From CAZSBB01 sp964605235 (lineage in GTDB: Bacteria > Planctomycetota > Phycisphaerae > Phycisphaerales > Phycisphaeraceae), in assembly GCA_964605235.1 (NCBI GenBank), contig CAZSBB010000029.1:25131-89130 (forward strand): a stretch of DNA of 64,000 nt, written 5' to 3'. Under the pieces are notes generated by a model. The model saw only the letters and a program-made list of their open reading frames with translations. It did not search any database and had not been told where the DNA came from. Below are positions 1 to 8,021 of this stretch, one piece after another. Each line of letters starts with the position of its first letter. Within the stretch, counting starts at the first letter, position 1. The translations under genes and the position numbers were made by a program.

Positions 1-742
1 GGCGTGCTTGTTCCTGCGGATCGCTGGTCTGCGCCAACTGCTGATTCAGGCGGTCAATCTCAGCTTTCAGAAAGTTGATGGTGTCCTCGGTTGACGGGGA
101 AAAGTCATCCGCCAGTTGGAAAGTCTGATCGCCGACGGTGATTTCAATGCCTTGCTTCTCCCCGGCAGGTTCGGGTTGCGGGGGACGCACGGGGGCGTTG
201 TCCGCGACATTGAACACCTGCGGGGCAGGTTGATCCGCTTCCGCCGGCGGCGCGGCCGGGGTCTGGGCGTCAATGGCGCGGAAGGCGTCGTCAATAACCG
301 CCAGTAGCCGGGGGCTGACGCGCTGACGAAGCAATTCCTCCAGTTGGGCGATCAAGGCGTTCGCCTGCGCGATCTCCGCCTGCTGCCGTTTGATGTCCGC
401 CTGAATCCGGGCGTCATCGGGCGCTTGCGCCAGCGCTCGCTGCATGGCCGCCAATTCCACTCTGCCCAGGTCGCGGTCAAAGGCGGCCTTGCCGATCTGC
501 TCGCGGATCGCCTTCACCTCCGCCCCCTGCACGGTTTCCAGCAGCTTCTCAAACGCGGCATCGACCTGCTGGACCTGCGGGTCATCGCCGCCTGCTTCCT
601 GCGCCCGGCCCAGCGCCTGATTCAGTTCATCAAGCAGAAAGCCGGCGGCGCAGGGCGCGGTTAGCCCCAGCGCCAGCACCCCGGCGGCAAGGCGCGGCTG
701 AACATACAAAAACAACCTGGTCACCGGGCGGGAAAACCACAT
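1..742 (-). CDS. Secreted coiled-coil protein, C-terminus cut by the window edge
   Basis: The frame stays open from an ATG at 742 to base 1, about 247 codons, so only the N-terminal part is present. The start has the basic-then-hydrophobic pattern of a signal peptide (MWFSRPVTRLFLY, then a run ending LTAPCAAG), so export is likely. The rest is rich in Glu, Gln, Ala and Leu (e.g. DIKRQQAEIAQANALIAQL) and looks like a long helix or coiled coil. A Pro-rich linker follows (TPAAPPAEADQPAPQ), then a second helical stretch ending near the edge (NFLKAEIDRLNQQL). I recognise no family. The upstream ATG at 747 runs into a stop after eight codons, which favours 742. Confidence 0.6.
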   Translation of the reverse strand, partial: MWFSRPVTRLFLYVQPRLAAGVLALGLTAPCAAGFLLDELNQALGRAQEAGGDDPQVQQVDAAFEKLLETVQGAEVKAIREQIGKAAFDRDLGRVELAAMQRALAQAPDDARIQADIKRQQAEIAQANALIAQLEELLRQRVSPRLLAVIDDAFRAIDAQTPAAPPAEADQPAPQVFNVADNAPVRPPQPEPAGEKQGIEITVGDQTFQLADDFSPSTEDTINFLKAEIDRLNQQLAQTSDPQEQAR

Positions 743-865
743 GCCATGCTCCTGGAAGGACTCGGTTTCACAGCGATCGTGTGGGCGTAAGCTAGACCAC
801 ACCCCCCCGGCAAAACTTGACCGATCGTCCAAAAGCGCTGGAAATAATTCGCTGCTCCCCCGTCC

Positions 866-1918
866 TCACCAGCGCGGCAAACGCCCTTCCTGCCCCCGCA
901 CCACCGGCAGAAAATAGGTCGCGGAAAAGCCCCGGCGCACCGCCCGCAGCAGCCGCCACGGGCGCAGCAGGCTGCCCGGCGGCAGCTCGTAGCGATCCAG
1001 CGCGAAAGCCTCCGTCCACACCCGCTGCTGCGCGGGCACCCACTGGTAGGCAAACACTTCCCACTGGCGAAAGTGCTCGTCCATGGAACCATTGACCGTC
1101 AAGGCGGCATAGCGCCCGGCGGGAATGTTCATCACCCCCACCGCCCCGGAGCCGTGGAACTCATCCGACTCCGCCAGGGGAATGCAGGTGTCGTAGCGCA
1201 CCCGGCCGTCGACGGTCACGCGCGGATCGTCGTAGTACATCCCCCACGCCTGCCCCTCACGCGGCAGCCGGCGGGTCAGCGTCGCCCACGCCAGCATCTT
1301 GATCCAGGCGTACACCACGCGCTGATCAGGCGGGACCAGATGACGCATGTACGCCACGCGCTGAGCGGGCAAGGTCACGTCCGTGACTGTCAACTCCGCG
1401 CTGCGGTCGGCAATGGGGGTGAAGCTCCCCGGCGACAGGGGCGTGTCGTGATGCGTCTGCGTCGGACTGGCCAGGTAAACGCTGGGGCGCGGCAGCTTCC
1501 GGTAGCGTGAAGGCGTGACGCTATAGGCGCTGCGAAAGGCGCGGGTGAAGGCTTCATGGCTGTCGAAGCCGCAGGCGAGTGCGATGTCGGTGACGTTGGC
1601 GCGTGAGCTGATGAGCATGGCGGCGCCGCGTTCAAGTCGCAGGCGACGGATGTAGTTGTAGACGGATTCGCCGACCTTGCCGGAGAACACCGCCGCCAGT
1701 TGGGAGCGGGACACGCCGGTGTGGTTGACCAGATCATCCAGGCCGATGGGTTTGGTCAGGTGTTGTTGAATGAAGCGGAGCGCTTGGACGGCGGTTTCGC
1801 AATGCCGCGCCTGCGTGCCGCCGCAGTGCTCGGGTTCAACGATGGTGGTGACGGCGGCGGCGTCGGGCATGAGCGTGTTGCCCAGGGTTGGAGCTTCATG
1901 GCCAGCAGATGGGAGCAT
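866..1918 (-). CDS. AraC-family regulator with GyrI-like effector domain
   Basis: About 350 aa. Residues roughly 45-140 form an AraC/XylS DNA-binding domain with two helix-turn-helices: VSRSQLAAVFSGKVG, then IALACGFDSHEAFTRAFR and the family ending TPSRYRKL. Residues roughly 165-350 match the GyrI/SOUL-like effector-binding fold seen in Rob and SoxS-like regulators (VAYMRHLVPP, YYDDPRV, NIPAGRYAALTVNGS). Such proteins are usually one-component regulators sensing a small hydrophobic or cationic ligand. The open frame runs far upstream, to 3244, but that extension is antisense to the kelch gene and has no domain. I take the ATG at 1918; 1870 is a possible later start. Neither has a clear ribosome site. 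The target is unknown. Confidence 0.85.
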   Translation of the reverse strand: MLPSAGHEAPTLGNTLMPDAAAVTTIVEPEHCGGTQARHCETAVQALRFIQQHLTKPIGLDDLVNHTGVSRSQLAAVFSGKVGESVYNYIRRLRLERGAAMLISSRANVTDIALACGFDSHEAFTRAFRSAYSVTPSRYRKLPRPSVYLASPTQTHHDTPLSPGSFTPIADRSAELTVTDVTLPAQRVAYMRHLVPPDQRVVYAWIKMLAWATLTRRLPREGQAWGMYYDDPRVTVDGRVRYDTCIPLAESDEFHGSGAVGVMNIPAGRYAALTVNGSMDEHFRQWEVFAYQWVPAQQRVWTEAFALDRYELPPGSLLRPWRLLRAVRRGFSATYFLPVVRGQEGRLPRW

Positions 1919-2038
1919 GATAGCCCAGTGTTGCGTGCCGCCCCATGAAAGCACCTGAGATGCAGCGAAAATCCCGGGGGCTGGGGGCCGGGGATCGGGG
2001 ACCGGGGAACGGCCAGTGGCGACGGTAACATAACGGGC

Positions 2039-3196
2039 ATGACAGAGCGTCGGCGTGCTGCCCCCCTGCTGTGGTTGTGCTTCTTGTCGTGGCTGTTGAC
2101 CGCACCGGCCATGGGACAGGACGCCGCAGCCCCGCGCTGGGAGGAACTGGCGTCGCTGCCGGTCGGTGCGTTCGATGCGGCCGGTGTCGTCAGCGGACAG
2201 CAATTGGTGCTCATCGGCGGCATTGGCCAGAGCGGGCAGGCGCTGCCGTTCATCCAGCAATACGATCTGGCGAGCAACCGCTGGCATCTGGCCGGGGCGC
2301 GGTTTGCCCAAGGGCGCTTCAACCCGGCGGCGGTGACTTTGCGCGACGGCAGCGTGTTGTGCTTCGGCGGCACGACCGGCGCAGCCACGGACTTTCGCCA
2401 TCAGCAGGCGCTGGCGCAGGCGTGGCGGTATGACCCGGTGGGTGAAACGCTCACCGCGCTGGCGGAGATGCCCCATGCCGTGGGCGAGCCGGCCGCGTGC
2501 GTGTTGCCTGATGACCGGGTGCTGGTGGTGGGCGAGCGCTGGGCGCAGTGCTACAACCCGTACGACAACACCTGGGCGCCGCCACTTGAGCTGCGCAGTC
2601 GGCGCCGACAACACGCGCTGGCGCTGCTGGCGGATGGACGGGTGGCGGTGGTGGGCGGCGTGATGCTCAGCAGCATTGAAGTGGTGGACGCAGCGCGGGG
2701 CGTGAGTGAGCTGTGGCCGGTGCGTTTGCCCCAGCGTCTGGATGACCTGCAGGCGTTCCCCCGCGCGGATGGGAGTTTGTGGTTGCTGGGCGGGCAGGAC
2801 GGCGACACTGGGGACACGACCGACCAGACATGGATCGTCAGTGCCGATGGTCGCACGCTGGAGCCTGGGCCGGCGCTGGGGGTGGCCGGGGGCATGGCGG
2901 ACCATCGGCTGGCGCGGGTAGGGCCTTTGCTGGCCATGGCTGGCGGGGAAAGTCAATCCCAAGGCAAGGATCGGGAACTCTCGGCTGCGCGGATCGCCGA
3001 CCCGCGCACGCTGACGGTGTGGAAGCTGCCCAACCTCCCGATTGCCCAGGACGACGCGTGTTTGCTGGCGGTGGGGCACGACCTGTACATGATCGGGGGC
3101 TACCGGGTGGCGCCGGTGCTGCTGGGCCTGCTGCCGGCTCCGACCGCCAATCGGCAGGTGTATCGGCTCCGGATTCCACCAGAACGGCTGGAGTAG
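2039..3196 (+). CDS. Secreted kelch-repeat beta-propeller protein
   Basis: 385 aa. An N-terminal signal peptide is clear (MTERRRAAPLLWLCFLSWLL, then TAPAMGQ), so the protein is probably periplasmic or exported. The remainder shows kelch-type blades: repeats with a Gly pair followed downstream by a Tyr or Trp (LVLIGGIG...YDLASNRWHLAG; VLCFGGTTG...WRYDPVGETLTAL; VAVVGGVM; LWLLGGQDG; LYMIGGYR). Kelch propellers bind ligands or carbohydrates, and some form sialidase- or mutarotase-like enzymes. Nothing here identifies catalytic residues. It starts 120 bp from the AraC-like gene and is divergent from it, so that regulator may control it, which is only an inference from position. Confidence 0.8.
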   Translation: MTERRRAAPLLWLCFLSWLLTAPAMGQDAAAPRWEELASLPVGAFDAAGVVSGQQLVLIGGIGQSGQALPFIQQYDLASNRWHLAGARFAQGRFNPAAVTLRDGSVLCFGGTTGAATDFRHQQALAQAWRYDPVGETLTALAEMPHAVGEPAACVLPDDRVLVVGERWAQCYNPYDNTWAPPLELRSRRRQHALALLADGRVAVVGGVMLSSIEVVDAARGVSELWPVRLPQRLDDLQAFPRADGSLWLLGGQDGDTGDTTDQTWIVSADGRTLEPGPALGVAGGMADHRLARVGPLLAMAGGESQSQGKDRELSAARIADPRTLTVWKLPNLPIAQDDACLLAVGHDLYMIGGYRVAPVLLGLLPAPTANRQVYRLRIPPERLE

Positions 3197-3390
3197 CTGG
3201 CCGGGAAATGCCCCCGCCGCTGGCCGTGGGCCTTTGACGCCCACCGATGGCTGGCATATTCTCAGTCATCGGTGTTCTGCTGGTGCATGCACGGGTCTGG
3301 AACAAGTGCAGGGAACGTTGTCGCCCCTGGCTGGCGGGGCATAAATCCCCACGGCGGCCGGTGGTTGCCCGGGGGTGAGGTTTTTTCCCC

Positions 3391-4254
3391 ATGTCCGCGT
3401 CCAAGCCGCCAATTCGTCACGCCAACTTCCGGCGGTTTTTTGTGCGTGGCTTATCCATTTTGCTGCCCACGGTGCTGACGATCTGGATTCTGATCGCGGC
3501 TTACAACTTTGTGCAGGTGCGGATCGCCGAGCCCATCAATGCCGCGGTGCGCACGGGGCTGGTGCTCTGGTCGCCCTGGCCGGTGGTGGTCGAAGCCGAA
3601 CGTCTGCAAGCCAGGCAGGACCTCGCCGGCGACGACCGCGCAGCCTGGATGGCGGCCGGCTCATCGGAACAGTGGCTCGAACGCCACATCAAGCGGCAGA
3701 AAGTCCGGCAGTGGTGGGAACGCTACCAATATGGCGCGGACCTGATCGGCCTGGCGATCGCCGTCGTCCTGATCTACACCGTGGGCCTGCTGCTGGGCAG
3801 CTTCATCGGGCATCGCCTGTACGCCCGCGGCGAGGAGTTGCTCAAGCGGCTGCCCCTGGTCAAGCAGGTGTACCCCGCCCTCAAGCAGATCACCGAATTC
3901 CTGTTTGGTTCGGAAGAGCAACTGCGTTTTTCGCGCGTGGTGGCGGTGCAGTACCCCCGGCCGGGCATCTGGTCGGTGGGGCTGGTCACCGGGGACACCA
4001 TGCAGACCATCCAAAAAGCCGCCGGCGTGCCCTGCATGACGGTCTTTATTCCCAGCTCACCGACGCCTTTTACGGGGTATACCATCACTGTTCCGGTGAA
4101 AGAGACGGTGGACCTCCCAATCACCATCGAAGATGCGTTAAGATTTGTCGTCAGCGGCGGCGTGGTGCTGCCGCCCAACGAAGCGCCTGCCCGCGGCAAT
4201 GGAGAGCCGCCGGCTCCGCTGCGTAGCCCGTCTGGAGACCCCCTCGCGCCCTGA
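3391..4254 (+). CDS. DUF502 membrane protein
   Basis: 287 aa. It begins with RRFFVRGLSILLPTVLTIWI, the typical N-terminal segment of DUF502 proteins, followed by a second membrane span near residues 120-145 (GLAIAVVLIYTVGLLLGSFI). The conserved central part has the LLKRLPLVKQVYPALKQITE motif and the later PGIWSVGLVTG. The C-terminal part holds SSPTPFTGYT, also typical. DUF502 members are inner-membrane proteins of unknown biochemical role. Between the two spans is a charged insertion of about 60 residues that is longer than I expect for the family. It lies 26 bp before hpf and may be the first gene of the hpf-ptsN-HPr group. Confidence 0.85.
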   Translation: MSASKPPIRHANFRRFFVRGLSILLPTVLTIWILIAAYNFVQVRIAEPINAAVRTGLVLWSPWPVVVEAERLQARQDLAGDDRAAWMAAGSSEQWLERHIKRQKVRQWWERYQYGADLIGLAIAVVLIYTVGLLLGSFIGHRLYARGEELLKRLPLVKQVYPALKQITEFLFGSEEQLRFSRVVAVQYPRPGIWSVGLVTGDTMQTIQKAAGVPCMTVFIPSSPTPFTGYTITVPVKETVDLPITIEDALRFVVSGGVVLPPNEAPARGNGEPPAPLRSPSGDPLAP

Positions 4255-4280
4255 TCCGGCGCTCAAGGAAGGATTGCCCC

Positions 4281-4586
4281 ATGGAGATCGCTGTCAGCGC
4301 CCGTCACATGCAGCTCACCGAACCCATCCGCCAGTATGTGGAGGAGAAGTCCGGAAAGCTGCCGCGGTACTTCGACCGGGTGACCGAGATCAGCGTGGTC
4401 ATGGACAAGGCCGAGAACGACAACATGGAACTGGAAATGGTGGTCGCCGCCGAGCACACCGATCCGTTCGTGGTCAAGGTGACCGGGCCGGACCTGTACG
4501 CCCTGGTCGATGAAGCCACCGACAAAATGGAACGCCAGCTCAGTCGCCACAAGGATAAACTGCGCAACCGCAAGCACGCTCACTAA
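4281..4586 (+). CDS. hpf: Short ribosome hibernation promoting factor
   Basis: 101 aa, the length of short-form HPF/RaiA proteins; the C-terminal dimerisation domain of long HPF is absent. The sequence follows the family from the start (MEIAVSARHMQLTEPIRQYV, then EEKSGKLPRYFDRVTEISV) to the end (DLYALVDEATDKMERQLSRH), closing with a Lys/Arg/His-rich tail that would contact rRNA. Known family members bind the 30S A and P sites and inactivate ribosomes in stationary phase; the short form promotes 100S dimers together with RMF in gammaproteobacteria. It sits 39 bp upstream of a PtsN-like gene, the same order as in the rpoN cluster of proteobacteria. Confidence 0.93.
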   Translation: MEIAVSARHMQLTEPIRQYVEEKSGKLPRYFDRVTEISVVMDKAENDNMELEMVVAAEHTDPFVVKVTGPDLYALVDEATDKMERQLSRHKDKLRNRKHAH

Positions 4587-4625
4587 GCGCCCTTCCCGTC
4601 AGCGCCGTGTGACCAGGATGACCCT

Positions 4626-5102
4626 ATGAAACTGCTCGACTTTGTTGTTTCGGACGCCATCAACGCCAACCTGCAGGCCACCGAGCGCGACGACGTGATC
4701 GCCGAACTCGTCGACGGCCTGGTCGCCGCCGGGGCCACGCCCAAGACCCTGCGCGCCGAGCTGATCAAGCTCATCGTCGAACGCGAGAGCCACGGCTCAA
4801 CCGGTTTCGGCAAAGGCGTGGCGGTCCCCCACGTCAAGCACGACAAGATCAAGAAGATGGTCGCGGCGGTGGGCATCAGCCAGAAGGGCGTGGACTTCAA
4901 CGCCCTCGACAAGGAGCCGGTCTATTCCATCGTGCTCCTGCTGTCGCCCAAGAGCAAGCCCGATGAGCATCTGCAGGCCATGGAGAACATCTTCTCCAAC
5001 CTGCAGAAAGACACCTTCCGGCGCTTTCTGCGTCAGTCCAGCACCACCCAGGACGTGGTCGAACTGCTGCAGGAAGCCGACGGCCAGCAGCTCGCCAGTT
5101 GA
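4626..5102 (+). CDS. PtsN-like PTS EIIA protein
   Basis: 158 aa, a single EIIA(Fru/Ntr) domain. The phosphorylated His lies in the motif GVAVPHVKHDKIKK (VPH, around residue 66), preceded by the conserved ERESHGSTGFGKG turn. Downstream LLLSPKSKPDEHLQAMENI is also typical. No membrane or EIIB/EIIC part is attached, so this is more likely a regulatory PtsN than part of a sugar transporter. It would receive phosphate from the HPr encoded immediately downstream; the stop and the next ATG overlap, so the two are translationally coupled. No EI gene is visible in the window. Confidence 0.9.
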   Translation: MKLLDFVVSDAINANLQATERDDVIAELVDGLVAAGATPKTLRAELIKLIVERESHGSTGFGKGVAVPHVKHDKIKKMVAAVGISQKGVDFNALDKEPVYSIVLLLSPKSKPDEHLQAMENIFSNLQKDTFRRFLRQSSTTQDVVELLQEADGQQLAS

Positions 5103-5395
5103 TGAACCCCGCCATGACCGCATCGGAAACCGTGCGCATCCGTGTCACCATCAGCAATCGGCTGGGCCTCCACGCCCGGCCGGCGATGGCGTTTGTCGAC
5201 ACCGCCAGCGGGTTCAAGAGCGACATCCAGGTGCACAAGGGCACGCAGAAGGTCGATGGCAAAAGCATCATGCAGATGATGATGCTTGCCGCCACCAAGG
5301 GCACGGAGTTGGAAATCGTCGCCAACGGCCCCGACGCCCAGGCCGCCACCGTGGGCCTGCGCGAACTGGTTGACCGCAAGTTTGACGAAGACTGA
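5102..5395 (+). CDS. HPr phosphocarrier protein
   Basis: 97 aa. The active-site His lies in SNRLGLHARPAM (residue 24 from this start), and the second phosphorylation site, equivalent to Ser46 of Gram-positive HPr, is retained in KVDGKSIMQMMMLAA. That Ser suggests control by an HPr kinase, which is not in the window. HPr passes phosphate from EI to EIIA. I chose the ATG at 5102 because it overlaps the ptsN stop (TGATG); a TTG at 5099 and an ATG at 5114 are alternatives. The C-terminal helix ends in LVDRKFDED. The neighbouring hpf and ptsN suggest an NPr-type role, but the retained Ser resembles catabolite-control HPr. Confidence 0.93.
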   Translation: MNPAMTASETVRIRVTISNRLGLHARPAMAFVDTASGFKSDIQVHKGTQKVDGKSIMQMMMLAATKGTELEIVANGPDAQAATVGLRELVDRKFDED

Positions 5396-5491
5396 CCCCC
5401 GGCCCCCCCGGAAGTTTTCCCAACCCGTCGCACTGACGCCCACGCCACCCGTCGCACTGACGCCCAACGCCACCCGCCGCTCACCCGCCTC

Positions 5492-5720
5492 AACGAGCCG
5501 GAAGCGTCAGCGACGGGCAGCGTCAACCTGTTGCCGTGCACCACCGCAAACCACACCACGCCCCCCGGCAATTTCCCGCGCGTACTCGCCTCACCACGCC
5601 CAACCCGTCGCTCACGCTTCCGGCTCGTCAGCTCTCCTGTCTCCTGTCTCCTGCTCTCCTCTCTCCTATCTCCTCACTGACTTCACCACCGCCGCACGCT
5701 CAGCGCCCACCCTTTGCATG
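5492..5720. repeat. Tandem repeat unit 1, bounded by inverted repeats
   Basis: First of two copies of a unit of about 229-231 bp. Each copy holds a left arm (5492-5517, starting AACGAGCCGGAAGCG) and a near-perfect reverse complement (5604-5629, starting CCCGTCGCTCACG; one mismatch plus the last base), followed by a pyrimidine-rich CTCCTGTCTCCTG tract. No gene is present in 5396-5915. Confidence 0.9.
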
Positions 5721-5934
5721 AACGAGCCGGAAGCGTCAGCGACGGGCAGCGTCAACCTGTTGCCCCAGCGTCCAACGCACACCACACCACGCCCCCCGGC
5801 AATTTCCCGCGCGTGCTCGCCTCACCACGCCCAACCCGTCGCTCACGCTTCCGGCTCGTCAGCCCTCCTGTCTCCTGCACTCCTGCTCTCCTGCTCTCCT
5901 ACCTCCTCACTGACTTCACCACCGCCGCACGCTC
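5721..5934. repeat. Tandem repeat unit 2, bounded by inverted repeats
   Basis: Second copy of the unit. The left arm is at 5721-5746 and the right arm at 5835-5860, followed by the same CTCCTG-rich tract and the end block CTGACTTCACCACCGCCGCA. Its last bases overlap the final codons of the convergent metallophosphoesterase gene, so the repeat supplies that protein's C-terminus. Confidence 0.88.
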
Positions 5935-6719
5935 ACCGGCTGCGCGCTCGCCTGGCCCAGCATCGGCCCGCGCCGGAGCGTCACCAGCAACACCTGCGGC
6001 GGGCAGCACACCCGCAGCGGCAACTGCACCTCCCCCACCCCGCGCGGCAGCAGACAATACGTCTGCCGTTGCCGCAGCAACCCGGCGCTCAGCGCCAGCG
6101 GCAGGTCCGCGTGGTTGATCAGCGCCTGTCCGCCGGGCAGGCGAATCTGCCCCCCATGCGTGTGGCCCGACAGCATCACATCCAGCCGCATCTCCGCGGC
6201 TATCGGCAGCCAGTCGGGATAGTGACACAGCAGCATCCGCACCGGCTGCTCGTCACGCGCCAGCTGCGGCGGCGCTGCGCCCACGGCGCCGGCTTGCGCC
6301 AACGCCAGCGCCACCGCGTCGGGGCGCTCGATTCGGCCGCTGTGGGCGCCCAGCAAGGTCAGCGGCAAGGCGCCCACCTGCTGGGCGTCATGGTCCAGCC
6401 AGGTGATCGGCAGCGCGCGTAATTTTTGTTGCCCGGCCGGCGTGTCGTGATTGCCGAACACGCCGAAGCAGCCGAAGCGCGGGCGAATCTGCCGGCACAG
6501 CTCGCCCATCACCTGCAGCGCAATTTCCTCGTCGCCCTCGTCGGTCATGTAGTCGCCCGTGAGCAGCGCCAGGTCGAACTTGCGTTGATGCAGCACAGCG
6601 CCCAGCCGCGCATAACGTTTGCTCGCCCGCGTGATGTGCAGGTCGGTCAGATGCACAAAACGCAACCCATCCAGGGCGACGGGGAGGTGCGGCAGCGGCA
6701 GTTCGATTTCCTCAATCAC
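5916..6719 (-). CDS. Calcineurin-like metallophosphoesterase
   Basis: 267 aa from a GTG at 6719. All five metal-site blocks of the family are visible: HLTDLHI (D-x-H), LLTGDYM (GD), FGNHD, LLCHYPD and SGHTHGGQ (G-H-x-H). The overall layout resembles YkuE-type metallophosphatases. There is no signal peptide or membrane span, so it is probably cytoplasmic or peripheral. The open frame continues upstream into sequence antisense to the next gene, which I treat as non-coding. The C-terminal VSVRRW is encoded inside the tandem repeat next to it. The substrate is unknown. Confidence 0.85.
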   Translation of the reverse strand: MIEEIELPLPHLPVALDGLRFVHLTDLHITRASKRYARLGAVLHQRKFDLALLTGDYMTDEGDEEIALQVMGELCRQIRPRFGCFGVFGNHDTPAGQQKLRALPITWLDHDAQQVGALPLTLLGAHSGRIERPDAVALALAQAGAVGAAPPQLARDEQPVRMLLCHYPDWLPIAAEMRLDVMLSGHTHGGQIRLPGGQALINHADLPLALSAGLLRQRQTYCLLPRGVGEVQLPLRVCCPPQVLLVTLRRGPMLGQASAQPVSVRRW

Positions 6720-6914
6720 GGCAGCGCGGTTCCGTTGGGAGGGGCAGGTGCTCCGGGCATGATATCGCCCCCCGCAGCCGACGGTTCCAGCGGTGCGAGC
6801 GCTGCCCGGCGCCAACTTGCCCCCCTGCGGGCGGGCGGTATGCTGCTGCCTTTCGCGGCCCAGTGGTTCGGGTCGCCCGCTGGCACTCCTGTCCACATAT
6901 TGAAATGGGTTCCC

Positions 6915-8021
6915 ATGCCGCAGCCGACGCTGGACACCATCGCCACCCCGGCGCTGGTCATCAATGAAGCCGTGGTGGACGCCAACCTCGCCCGTTTGCA
7001 GGCGTACGCCAATCAGCATGGGCTGAAGGTTCGCCCGCACACCAAGACGCACAAGTCCCGGCTGATGAGCCGCAAGCAGGTCCAGGCGGGCGCGGCGGGG
7101 CTAACGGTCGCCAAAGTCGGCGAACTGGAAATCATGCAGCATGAGCATGACGACCTGCTGCTGGCGTACCCGGCGCTCAATCCGCAGCGCACGACGCGCG
7201 TCGCCCAGATCGCCCGGGAAAAGACGGTGCATGTGGCGGTTGACTCCGCGCTGGCGATCGAGCAGCTCGCCGCCGCCGGTCGCGCTGCCGACAGCGCCAT
7301 CGGCATCCTGGTGGACTACGACGTGGGCATGCACCGCACCGGCGTGCAGACCGCGGCGGAAACGCTGGCGCTGGCGCAGCTCGTCACCAAAACCAAGGGC
7401 GTCCGCCTCGACGGCCTGTTCTGCTACCCCGGCCATGTGTCCTCGCCCATCAGCGAACAGGTCGGCAAGCTGCAGGCAATCGACCAGATGCTCAAGGGCG
7501 TGCTCGACCAGTGGCGTAAGCAGGGCCTGAACACGGGCATCGTCTCCGGCGGGTCCACCCCCACCGCTTACATCTCCCACCATGTCACCAGCTACACCGA
7601 AATCCGCCCCGGCACATACATCTACAACGACCGCGGCGTGTGCGACGGCGGCTGGTGCAAGGAATCCGAATGTGCCGCCTACGTGCTGGCGACCGTGGTC
7701 AGCGATGCGGTGCCCGGCCAGGTGGTGCTCGACTGCGGCGGCAAAACGCTGACCTATGACCGCGTGTACTTCGTCAAGCCCGTGGAGAAGGACTTCGGCC
7801 GACTGCTGGATTACCCCGGTGCGTTCCTCGGCGGCGTCAGTGAAGAACACGGCAACGTGAATCTCAAGGAAGCGGCGAAAAAGCCCCGGCTGGGCGAACG
7901 CGTGCGCGTGCTGATGAATCACATCTGCCCCTGCGTGAACCTGCAGGACAACGCCTGGCTCATCACCACCAGCGGCCAGTTGCAACCGCTGCCGATCGAC
8001 GCCCGAGGAAAACTGTCATGA
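6915..8021 (+). CDS. D-threonine aldolase / D-serine dehydratase-like PLP enzyme
   Basis: 368 aa with an alanine-racemase-type N-terminal barrel. The PLP lysine is in VRPHTKTHKS, near residue 45. The C-terminal metal site of the DSD1 / D-threonine aldolase family is retained in MNHICPCVNL (His and Cys ligands). GSTPTAYISHH and EIRPGTYIYND are further family blocks. The likely reaction is PLP- and divalent-metal-dependent cleavage or dehydration of a D-3-hydroxy-amino acid; the exact substrate cannot be told. I start at the ATG at 6915, because upstream sequence in the same frame is antisense to the phosphoesterase. The stop overlaps the next start (ATGA), so it is coupled to the DapA-like gene. 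Confidence 0.85.
   Translation: MPQPTLDTIATPALVINEAVVDANLARLQAYANQHGLKVRPHTKTHKSRLMSRKQVQAGAAGLTVAKVGELEIMQHEHDDLLLAYPALNPQRTTRVAQIAREKTVHVAVDSALAIEQLAAAGRAADSAIGILVDYDVGMHRTGVQTAAETLALAQLVTKTKGVRLDGLFCYPGHVSSPISEQVGKLQAIDQMLKGVLDQWRKQGLNTGIVSGGSTPTAYISHHVTSYTEIRPGTYIYNDRGVCDGGWCKESECAAYVLATVVSDAVPGQVVLDCGGKTLTYDRVYFVKPVEKDFGRLLDYPGAFLGGVSEEHGNVNLKEAAKKPRLGERVRVLMNHICPCVNLQDNAWLITTSGQLQPLPIDARGKLS

Noticed and set aside
1919..3244. Long N-terminal extension of the AraC/GyrI frame on the minus strand
   Set aside because: It is antisense to the kelch gene and shows no domain; the regulator is complete without it.
5286..6422. Plus-strand frame of about 380 codons through HPr, the tandem repeats and the phosphoesterase
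   Set aside because: Pro/Ser/Thr-rich translation of repeats and antisense sequence, with no start signal.
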